Shown: positions 1-6,506 of the stretch, one piece after another | Layout of the letters: every line of letters starts with the position of its first letter | How positions within the stretch are numbered: position 1 is the stretch's first letter | Assembly (NCBI GenBank): GCA_030148545.1 | Contig: JASBTF010000002.1 | Coordinates: 113,218 to 177,217, forward strand | Direction of reading: 5' to 3' | DNA: 64,000 bases | DNA from: Pseudomonadota bacterium | Lineage (GTDB): Bacteria; Pseudomonadota; Alphaproteobacteria; UBA2136; JASBTF01 | Notes under the pieces: model-generated | The model's database searches: none | What the model was told of the DNA's origin: nothing | Seen by the model: the letters and a program-made list of their open reading frames with translations, nothing else | Made by a program: the position numbers and the translations under genes

Positions 1-1
1 T

Positions 2-244
2 GGTGAGTCTGGTTTAGCTGCCTTTCAGGACCTGTTTTTGGGTAATGTGGGTCTGATGGTTGGACTGGCTATTGCTGCCTTTGGTTTGTGGAAATGGCTG
101 ATGGACCAAACAAGCTGGGGTATTATCCTGATTATTGGTGGTGTGCTTATTACAGCCTTCCCAGGTCTGTTTGGTAGTGCGCAGAAGTTTGTTCGTGATG
201 TAACACCGTTTGCTGACTCAAGCCGTGTATCACCTGGTCAGTAG
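2..244 (+). CDS. TraA/VirB2-like pilin, 5' end outside window
   Basis: Partial gene: the reading frame is open to the left edge, so the start and signal peptide are missing. The visible 80 residues contain two hydrophobic segments separated by a short polar loop (KWLMDQTSWG). This is the layout of VirB2/TraA pilin subunits, which are processed and inserted in the inner membrane before assembly of the conjugative pilus. It is clearly paralogous to the next gene: the cores LFLGN.G, GLWKWLMDQ.SWGI and IIGGV.ITAFPG recur at the same spacing. An internal TTG at 38 could be mistaken for a start, but the similarity to the neighbour begins before it. Pilin identity is inferred from size, topology and the TraL/TraE/TraK genes that follow. 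Confidence 0.7.
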   Translation, partial: GESGLAAFQDLFLGNVGLMVGLAIAAFGLWKWLMDQTSWGIILIIGGVLITAFPGLFGSAQKFVRDVTPFADSSRVSPGQ

Positions 245-264
245 AGGATAGGTAAACGTAGCCT

Positions 265-585
265 ATGAAACGCTATTTGCCTTTATACGCAACAGCAGGC
301 GCCCTCGTGATGATGGCGCCTGCTGCGGCTTTGGCGCAAACAGCAGCTGGCGCTGGTGCCTCAACCCTAGAAATGGTGAATGACCTGTTTTTAGGTAATA
401 CTGGCATGATAGTAGGGCTGGGTTTAAGCGCTTATGGTTTTTGGAAGTGGCTGATTGATCAGTCAAGCTGGGGCATTATGACCATTATTGGTGGTGTTAT
501 TATTACAGCTTTCCCTGGCACATTTATGAGTGTTCAACATTTTGTGTATGACGTAATCCCAGGAATTACCTATACTGGACAGTAA
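265..585 (+). CDS. TraA/VirB2-like pilin precursor (second tandem copy)
   Basis: 106-residue precursor. Residues 1-24 form a signal peptide (MKRYLPLYATAG..., cleavage likely after AALA), followed by a short Ala/Gly-rich stretch and two hydrophobic helices with the loop KWLIDQSSWG. This matches the size and topology of TraA/VirB2 pilins, the main subunit of the type IV secretion pilus. The start is the ATG at 265, just after the stop of the upstream paralogue, with AGGATAGG as a plausible ribosome site. The stop is directly followed by the traL start (TAAATG), so the two are probably translated together. Pilins diverge fast, so the family call rests on topology and context rather than strong sequence identity. 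Confidence 0.75.
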   Translation: MKRYLPLYATAGALVMMAPAAALAQTAAGAGASTLEMVNDLFLGNTGMIVGLGLSAYGFWKWLIDQSSWGIMTIIGGVIITAFPGTFMSVQHFVYDVIPGITYTGQ

Positions 586-852
586 ATGAGCACACGCCCA
601 GTACCACGCCACATTGATATGCCAAATCGTTTGGCAGAGTTTTTAGCAACATTTTTGGTATTGTACTATGGCTGTATGTTCTTGATACATAACCCCTTGG
701 TTAGTTTTGGTTTAGGTGCTGGTGGTGTGTATTTAGTGTATCGCCTCACGCTAGATAAGCCGGAAGGGCAAATGTACCGCTTGTGGTACAAGTATTTACA
801 AATTGGCAAGATGATCCCCTCACCTGCTAAGGTAAAAAAATTCGAGATTTAA
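586..852 (+). CDS. traL: TraL-like type IV conjugation system protein
   Basis: 88 residues. In F-type systems TraL is a small inner-membrane protein of the pilus assembly core, equivalent to VirB3. Visible features are an N-terminal polar segment with a PRHIDMP pattern typical of TraL openings, two adjacent hydrophobic helices (about residues 17-35 and 40-55) and a basic C-terminal tail. It starts at the base after the pilin stop and is followed by a hairpin terminator and traE. The order pilin-L-E-K is diagnostic of F-type loci and carries much of the weight here, because the protein is short. Confidence 0.75.
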   Translation: MSTRPVPRHIDMPNRLAEFLATFLVLYYGCMFLIHNPLVSFGLGAGGVYLVYRLTLDKPEGQMYRLWYKYLQIGKMIPSPAKVKKFEI

Positions 853-853
853 T

Positions 854-880
854 ACAAACGCCCCACTGGGGTATTTTTGT
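854..880 (+). terminator. possible rho-independent terminator after traL
   Basis: CCCC-ACT-GGGG stem (861-871) flanked by ACAAA on the left and TTTTTGT on the right, so the arms extend through A-T pairs after a two-base mismatch. It sits directly after the traL stop and would end or attenuate transcription before traE. Confidence 0.5.
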
Positions 881-936
881 TTGGCGCAAAACTTGCTGTT
901 TCTTGATTTAAATAAGAATAAGGGTAAACTAACGCT

Positions 937-1551
937 ATGGATTTTATTGCACGTGCCGGCAGCATGCTGGATAAAGCGCACCGCTTGGCGGGGCTATTGC
1001 TGATTATTATTGCGGTAATGGGTTTGGTTGTATTGAACCAAATGGGCACCATTAACCGCCTTTCTGCCCGGATTGATGGGTTGTCGAGCCGTTTGCAAGT
1101 ATATGTGGTGCCAGGTGCACAGGCTGGGGTGTATAGCCCAACCTATCGTGAAATGCTGACAGAAAACTTTGCTGAACATGTGATTCAAAGTTTGAACAGC
1201 TACACCTACGAGACACTACCGAGCCAGTATGAAGAAATTAAATTCTTCTTTGCGCCAAAAATGCTGACCTTTGCTGAAGGGTATTATGAACGCTTGATTC
1301 GCAATGCGCGAGTTGATCAGCGCAGCGCACTGTTTATTCCAACCAATGGTAGCTTTACCAGTGAGCCTGCTGAAAATGCAGCTGACCGTTTGGTTGTAAC
1401 CATGCATGGTACATCGCAACAAATTATTGCTGGTAGCGTGGTAGAAGTATTGCCGATGAAAATTACGCTGGAATTGCAACAGGTGAACGTGTCGCGCAGT
1501 AATCCGTTTGGATATATGCTGGTCAGCTACAAGGAAGAAGTGTTAGGTTAA
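937..1551 (+). CDS. traE: TraE-like type IV conjugation system protein
   Basis: 204 residues. TraE is the VirB8-like bitopic inner-membrane component of F-type systems and links the pilus assembly core to the outer-membrane complex. One hydrophobic helix lies at about residues 17-35 after a short cytoplasmic N-terminus. The periplasmic part begins with the VYVVPGAQAGVYSP segment, and its size and layout match TraE (about 190-200 residues). An AAGGG ribosome site precedes the ATG at 937. Its stop is 4 bp from the traK start, so the two form one translational unit. Confidence 0.85.
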   Translation: MDFIARAGSMLDKAHRLAGLLLIIIAVMGLVVLNQMGTINRLSARIDGLSSRLQVYVVPGAQAGVYSPTYREMLTENFAEHVIQSLNSYTYETLPSQYEEIKFFFAPKMLTFAEGYYERLIRNARVDQRSALFIPTNGSFTSEPAENAADRLVVTMHGTSQQIIAGSVVEVLPMKITLELQQVNVSRSNPFGYMLVSYKEEVLG

Positions 1552-1555
1552 GCCC

Positions 1556-2269
1556 ATGAAAAAGCTATTAAGTGCATTATTTACCCTATTTGTAAGTGTT
1601 CAGGCATTGGCGTTTACCATGCCTTGGCATGGCCCAACCCACACGCTCACTTTGGGTTTAAGCCAAGATGACATTGCCCATGTTGAGTTTTTTGAGCCAA
1701 TTGTAAATATTACCCTAGAAAACCAAGACTATGTGGATGTGCTGGTGGTAGAAGGCTACCAAAACCGTGCTTTCCGTATGCGTGCGTTGCTGCCACAAAT
1801 GGCTACACGTGCTTTCTTTACTGGTGAGAGTGGCAATACCTACATTGTGGTGTTAACGACCGATGTTCCATACCGTGCCTTTGTAAAAATTGCTGATGGT
1901 GAAGCTATTACCGATGTTCAGCGTAAGGCGGCAATGGAGTTTGGTGCGACAGACCTGATTCGTGCTATGGCGCTTGACCAGGATATTCCAGGTGTATTGC
2001 GTGAGACTTATGTGATTCCTAGTTGGTTTAAGGGTGCTGGTATTACCTTTGACCTGTCCGAGGTGTGGCAGTCCCCAACTTTGACGGGTTTGGTTGTGCA
2101 TGTACGTAACGACCAGCCGCGTGCGAATGAGGTGAACTTGCCAGCGGTGACAATTCCACAAACTGATGAGTGGGGGACGCTGCGCATGGCTTCTATGGAG
2201 AATTTGCGCTTGGCACCTTCTGGTCGCCCGAATGACCGTGGTATTTTGTACCTCGTATTTGAAAGGTAG
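1556..2269 (+). CDS. traK: TraK-like type IV conjugation outer-membrane complex protein
   Basis: 237 residues with a signal peptide (MKKLLSALFTLFVSVQALA). TraK is the VirB9-like periplasmic/outer-membrane ring protein that contacts TraB and TraV. After the signal peptide the sequence is beta-rich without further membrane helices, as expected. It follows traE by 4 bp and ends just before a hairpin terminator, so pilin-L-E-K looks like one transcription unit. The canonical next gene, traB, is displaced to 14802 by five other genes. Confidence 0.8.
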   Translation: MKKLLSALFTLFVSVQALAFTMPWHGPTHTLTLGLSQDDIAHVEFFEPIVNITLENQDYVDVLVVEGYQNRAFRMRALLPQMATRAFFTGESGNTYIVVLTTDVPYRAFVKIADGEAITDVQRKAAMEFGATDLIRAMALDQDIPGVLRETYVIPSWFKGAGITFDLSEVWQSPTLTGLVVHVRNDQPRANEVNLPAVTIPQTDEWGTLRMASMENLRLAPSGRPNDRGILYLVFER

Positions 2270-2282
2270 TGAAAAAATTAAC

Positions 2283-2309
2283 AAAAGGCGCCGGTGAGGC
2301 GTCTTTTTT
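2283..2309 (+). terminator. rho-independent terminator after traK
   Basis: GGCGCC/GGCGTC stem (one G-T pair) with loop GGTGA, preceded by four A and followed by TTTTTT. It closes the pilin-traL-traE-traK unit and separates it from the helicase gene. Confidence 0.75.
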
Positions 2310-2350
2310 ATGCCATGTCTTGACGTTTTGGGGTTCAAGACGCATCTTAT

Positions 2351-4102
2351 GTGCATATGAAGCACACATTTAATGCCGAGCAGCAACAAGCACTGAATAG
2401 CACCGCACATACGTTTATTACCGGTGCGCCGGGCGTAGGGAAAACAACGTTGTTGTTAGAAAAAGCGCGTCGCCTTGTGTTGGAGCATGGTGCGGGTAAG
2501 GTGGCAGTTGCCTCTTTCTCTTACCGAGGTGCAATGCACCTGGAGCGTTTGTTGGCTGAAAAGCAGGTAAAGGTGGGTACGCTGCGTGACTTTGCGCTGA
2601 AAGCGCTGAGTTTGGCTGAGCAGGCACCAGGTGCTGTGATTGATAATACGCATGTGCGCCAAGTACTGCGGGTTGCTATGCAAGATTCTGGGTTTGAAGG
2701 TACGCTAGAGGAAGCAGAACACATTTTAAGGCGTTTTAAGGGGCGTGGTGCAGCACCAGCCGATAGGGAGCGTTATTACAGCCTTGCACGCGCATACAGA
2801 GCTTTATGCGAAGATCAGGGTTTGGTAGATCGCCACGATGTTGTGCGCCAACACCTCATTGGTATGAGTAATGGCCAGTTAGCGCCGCTAAAATACCAGT
2901 TTATTTTGGTAGATAACATTCAAGACGCTAATGAGCTGCAATACATTTGGTTGAAGAAGCACGTAGAAGCTGGTGCCACATTGGTTGTTTGTGGTTGTGC
3001 TGAACCTACGCTGTTTGGGCGTGATGGTGCTCTGGGTGGTGGTGTGTTTGAAAAGTTAAAAAATGATTTGCCACAGCATGAGCATATTCAGCTTGAGCAG
3101 AACTATCGCCTCGGTAAACAGCAGGCAGTGGCGGCAGAAAAAATTGCCAGTTTGTTGAATGATCGGCAGCCACAAAGCAAAGCGGTGAAAGCAGTAAATG
3201 ATGTGGCGGTAGATGCTATTAGTTCGCAGAGTTTTGATCACAAACAGTCTGAATTAGTTGCCCTCAAGCAATTATTAAAAGAAAAAGAAAGTTTAAATGA
3301 TTGTAAAATAGGGGTTATATGTAGGCATGATTACAACAGCAATCGTGTGGCGAGTTATTTGCAGCAGCAAGGTGTTGCGCTAACTAACCTGAGTATGAAC
3401 CTATGGCAAACGCCAGGCGCCCAAGTGTTGTTAGACTTGTTAGAGGTGTTGTTAAACATGGCCGACGATACACAGCTGCGGCGTGTTTTGCGTGGTTATG
3501 GGTTAAGTGCTGGGTTGGTAAATAGCATGATGGCAGAAGGTTTGGTGGCAAAAGATTGGCTGAAACGAGGTGGTGTTTTGCCAGAAACGGTGAAGGTGCC
3601 TTCATCCAGCTTGCAGGTATTGGGTTTGGTGCAGCGGCGTTTGGCTGGCGGTTGGCGTTTAATGACAACCAAGCAAGCGCGGCCGCGTGAGGTGTTTAAG
3701 GCGGCGGCTTATGACCTGCTCATGGAGATGGATGATGCAGACCGCAAGGATGCGTTATTGGCGTTGGATGTGTTGTTGCATCTGCGTGGTAAGTTGACAG
3801 AGGTGCTGCCAAAAATTCACCAAATGCCGGCATTTAATGCTGAGGCGCGGGTTACGGTTTTGCCAGTGCGTGAGGCACGGAATTTGGAGTTTGATGAAGT
3901 TGTGGTGATGGATTTGGAAGATAAGTCTTGGCCAAATACTCAAGGGGTAGCGTTGGGTATGGACGAAAACCACGAGCGTAGCTTGTTCTACATGGCGCTA
4001 ACGCGTGCGAAGGGGTCTGTATCGTTATGGTCTTTGGGTAAGGCGGGTTCTTTTTATGAGGCAGTATCGTTGCAGCTCAAGCGCGCCAAAAAGCATAAAT
4101 AG
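2351..4102 (+). CDS. UvrD/Rep-like SF1A helicase with degenerate motifs II and III
   Basis: 583 residues with the recognisable order of SF1A helicase motifs. A Q motif lies near the start (FNAEQQQAL), Walker A GAPGVGKTT at 25-33 and a motif IV arginine in QNYR (251-254). Motif V is around RNLEFDEVVV and motif VI is ALTRAK near the C-terminus. Motif II, normally D-E-x-Q-D, reads VDNIQD (188-193), so the catalytic Glu is Asn. Motif III, normally GDxxQ, reads CGCAEPTLFG and lacks both key residues. This suggests a protein that binds nucleotide or DNA but hydrolyses ATP poorly, or a divergent enzyme. Start: GTG at 2351 or ATG at 2357. It lies alone between traK and the sigma/ParB fusion; a role in transfer or DNA handling is inference. 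Confidence 0.8.
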   Translation: MHMKHTFNAEQQQALNSTAHTFITGAPGVGKTTLLLEKARRLVLEHGAGKVAVASFSYRGAMHLERLLAEKQVKVGTLRDFALKALSLAEQAPGAVIDNTHVRQVLRVAMQDSGFEGTLEEAEHILRRFKGRGAAPADRERYYSLARAYRALCEDQGLVDRHDVVRQHLIGMSNGQLAPLKYQFILVDNIQDANELQYIWLKKHVEAGATLVVCGCAEPTLFGRDGALGGGVFEKLKNDLPQHEHIQLEQNYRLGKQQAVAAEKIASLLNDRQPQSKAVKAVNDVAVDAISSQSFDHKQSELVALKQLLKEKESLNDCKIGVICRHDYNSNRVASYLQQQGVALTNLSMNLWQTPGAQVLLDLLEVLLNMADDTQLRRVLRGYGLSAGLVNSMMAEGLVAKDWLKRGGVLPETVKVPSSSLQVLGLVQRRLAGGWRLMTTKQARPREVFKAAAYDLLMEMDDADRKDALLALDVLLHLRGKLTEVLPKIHQMPAFNAEARVTVLPVREARNLEFDEVVVMDLEDKSWPNTQGVALGMDENHERSLFYMALTRAKGSVSLWSLGKAGSFYEAVSLQLKRAKKHK

Positions 4103-4130
4103 TATTTATAAACAATGGTTTAACAAATTA

Positions 4131-4146
4131 AATTCCACGTGGAACT
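4131..4146. promoter_or_regulatory. parS-like palindrome upstream of the ParB-domain gene
   Basis: The 12-base core TTCCACGTGGAA (4133-4144) is a perfect palindrome. Aligned to the well-known chromosomal parS form TGTTCCACGTGGAACA, the 16 bases here match at 13 positions, including the central CCACGTGG. It lies 117 bp before a gene whose product contains a ParB-like domain. It could also act as a terminator hairpin for the helicase gene, since CTTTTT follows the right arm. Binding by the neighbouring protein is inference. Confidence 0.45.
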
Positions 4147-4204
4147 TTTTCTGTGTTCCATTAGTGACAGCCCCTATGGAGATGCGTTGGAAGTGTGAAA
4201 GTAA

Positions 4205-4234
4205 TTCCTGACATGTCAGGAAGTGTGCTATGAT
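4205..4234 (+). promoter_or_regulatory. promoter with overlapping 18-bp palindromic operator
   Basis: TTCCTGACATGTCAGGAA (4205-4222) is a perfect 18-bp palindrome. A good -10 hexamer, TATGAT, is at 4229-4234. The left arm of the palindrome supplies a -35-like TTCCTG at 18-bp spacing or CTGACA at 15 bp. A factor bound to the palindrome would cover the -35 region, so repression, possibly autoregulation by the fusion protein encoded 26 bp downstream, is the natural reading. Confidence 0.55.
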
Positions 4235-4260
4235 GGTGCCAATAATAAGAGTGGTACCGA

Positions 4261-6411
4261 ATGTCTAAGGCAAAAGTTCTCGATAAGATGCCGAGCGATG
4301 CACAGCTTGAGTGCATGCGTCAGGATGATACGGGCTACAAATTAGCAAGTACAGATTTGGTGGCGTATTTGGATTGCCGTAAGCAGGCTATTTATAATAT
4401 TTCTCGCGGTTTTAGGTTGGATCCTGATGAGTTGTATCAGGAAGGGTACGAGGTTTTATTGACCTGTTTGCGAGATTATACGCCCGTTTATGAGCGTGGT
4501 GACAAGTTTGTGCGGGTGCAGTTTACGACATTTTTTGGTAACCGGCTGGAGGGTCGGGCAATGGAAATGCGTAATCGCGACCCTGAGTACCAGGCGCGCC
4601 AAGCATTTACTGATAAAATGGGTGATGAGGAAAAGCGCCGTTTTCGTGAAGACCCGCCGCTGTTGGTGCAGCACTTAGACCATGAATCCCCCATGCAGGA
4701 AATGCTGCGTGGTGAGGCTAGTGAGGCACGCGAAGAGGACGGAATGTCTGTTGAGCTTAAGGTGATGCGAGACAGCTTCTTTGAGCGCAAGTTAGATGAG
4801 CTTATTGCCGCAGAGCAGGATGATAAGCGCCGTGCTGTACTGATGCATGTAAAAGTTGGTGGTGTTTATAACTTCCAAGAAATTGCTTATCACTTTGGTG
4901 TCACAGATTCTCGTGCAAGCCAGATTATGAATGAGTTGATGGATGCGTTTTATGTGCAGCGGTTGATTCAGGGTAATGTCAAAAGTGTGGCGTACGATTT
5001 TGTGCGGCTTAAGTTTAATGAAAAGCGAAAGTATCGCTTGTTAGGAGAGGCGCTGCAAAATAGCGAAACAGGGCGCCAGCAGGAAATTTTAGAGATGTTT
5101 AAGGGTGAGTGCCCAGATCTTAAAATTCCGCAGCAACAGGCTGCGCCAGCTTTGGCTCAGCAACCAAAAACAACGCAGCAGGAGGCTGTTACAATGGTCA
5201 ACCCAATTAATTACGATGATGTGTTTGACGCTAAGGTGAATAAAGATTTTCCACCTGTGGCGCTGGAGATAAAAAAGCTGACCGAGTTGCAGCCATTGGA
5301 TATTGAGTTTCGCCAGCCGCATGCGCAGGTGAACGACCAGGTTTATGCGCAAATGGCTAAAAACCCAGCCGACTATCCGTTAATTATTAACGAGCAGGGG
5401 CAGGTTATTGATGGAGTGCGGCGTATTCAGGTAGCGGCAAGCCAGGGGGTGGCTGACTGGCCATGCATGGTGCACCATACAAAGGATGAAAAAGCAGCCA
5501 AGCAATTGCGTGTGTTGGTGGATGTACGGTTGAATAGTCCTGATAAAGTTGACCTGTATTACGCTATTGCAGCGTTGGAAGAATTAGGGTTATCGCAGCA
5601 GAAAGTTGCAGATATAGTTAAAATTAGTCGAACAAATGTAATAGTTTACAGTAAATTACGTAACCGTGGCTCGGCTAAATTACAACAATTGTTTGCAGAT
5701 GGTTTAATCCAAATTACTAATGCGAGTAGCTGTACTGATTTGTCGCACGATCTGCAAGATCAGGTAGCGGATTTTATTCGTGCTGCTGGGGTGCAGTGGA
5801 GTAAGGGTAGCCAGTTTACCGCACTGTATGAGGCAGCAGCTGAAAACCGTTTGGCTGCCTTTAGTGAAAAGCATTTACCGCAAGGTAAGGCGTTGGCAGC
5901 AGAGGCAGCAGTAGCTGCGGCAGAAGTGCCAGGACAAAAGTTGGATAATGTTTCGGCAGCGCAAAAACGCCGTTTGGAGGCTTACGAACAAGCGTTGCGT
6001 GACTCTGAAGTGTGGGCCGCACAGCGTGAGAGTGTAATTAACCGCCAAACTGATGATTTGGTACAAGCGTTTAACGAGATTGAACGGTTAAAGAAAGAAC
6101 TGCAAGCCGCAGAGCTGAGCCGTTTTGGTAGCCCCGAAGCGCTAGACGTGCTGATGAAAGAAATGCGGGCGTATTATGCTGTTTCGGAACGGGTTTCGGG
6201 CGCTGTGCATGGGTTGGAAATTGCCGCAAAAGACTTGGCCAAGCTGGAGCTGCGCCGCCAGCAACATATTGAAGTGGCAGAGCTCATTGATACGCTAGAT
6301 CAGCATGTAAATGCATTGCGTGTTGCTTTGGTTAATAAGGGTCCTGTGCCGGTGAAGGTGAAATCTCCCAGCACAAAGGCCACAGGCAGCGCGAAAAAAA
6401 GCTCAAATTAA
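4261..6411 (+). CDS. sigma-70-like / ParB-like fusion protein
   Basis: 716 residues in three parts. Residues about 45-105 resemble sigma-70 region 2 (DELYQEGYEVLLTCL, then an aromatic/basic stretch). An HTH at about 203-226 (FQEIAYHFGVTDSRASQI) resembles region 4. Residues about 338-420 resemble the ParB/Srx N-terminal domain, with VIDGVRRIQVAA in place of the usual DGxRRxxAA box. An HTH follows at 442-467 (LGLSQQKVADIVKISRTNV), as in KorB/ParB proteins. The C-terminal 190 residues are Ala/Glu/Lys-rich and predicted helical or coiled-coil, ending in a basic tail. I know no standard family with this architecture. It has its own promoter with a palindromic operator and a parS-like site upstream. 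Likely a DNA-binding regulator or segregation factor of the secretion locus; function is inference. Confidence 0.75.
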   Translation: MSKAKVLDKMPSDAQLECMRQDDTGYKLASTDLVAYLDCRKQAIYNISRGFRLDPDELYQEGYEVLLTCLRDYTPVYERGDKFVRVQFTTFFGNRLEGRAMEMRNRDPEYQARQAFTDKMGDEEKRRFREDPPLLVQHLDHESPMQEMLRGEASEAREEDGMSVELKVMRDSFFERKLDELIAAEQDDKRRAVLMHVKVGGVYNFQEIAYHFGVTDSRASQIMNELMDAFYVQRLIQGNVKSVAYDFVRLKFNEKRKYRLLGEALQNSETGRQQEILEMFKGECPDLKIPQQQAAPALAQQPKTTQQEAVTMVNPINYDDVFDAKVNKDFPPVALEIKKLTELQPLDIEFRQPHAQVNDQVYAQMAKNPADYPLIINEQGQVIDGVRRIQVAASQGVADWPCMVHHTKDEKAAKQLRVLVDVRLNSPDKVDLYYAIAALEELGLSQQKVADIVKISRTNVIVYSKLRNRGSAKLQQLFADGLIQITNASSCTDLSHDLQDQVADFIRAAGVQWSKGSQFTALYEAAAENRLAAFSEKHLPQGKALAAEAAVAAAEVPGQKLDNVSAAQKRRLEAYEQALRDSEVWAAQRESVINRQTDDLVQAFNEIERLKKELQAAELSRFGSPEALDVLMKEMRAYYAVSERVSGAVHGLEIAAKDLAKLELRRQQHIEVAELIDTLDQHVNALRVALVNKGPVPVKVKSPSTKATGSAKKSSN

Positions 6412-6506
6412 TGTGTGAAGCACTTGAAATTTAGGAGGGGTCACCCCATATTGAGGGTGTGATGTATGCAATTGTGTCCCGTGCCATAAGATTACGGAAC
6501 GTAACG

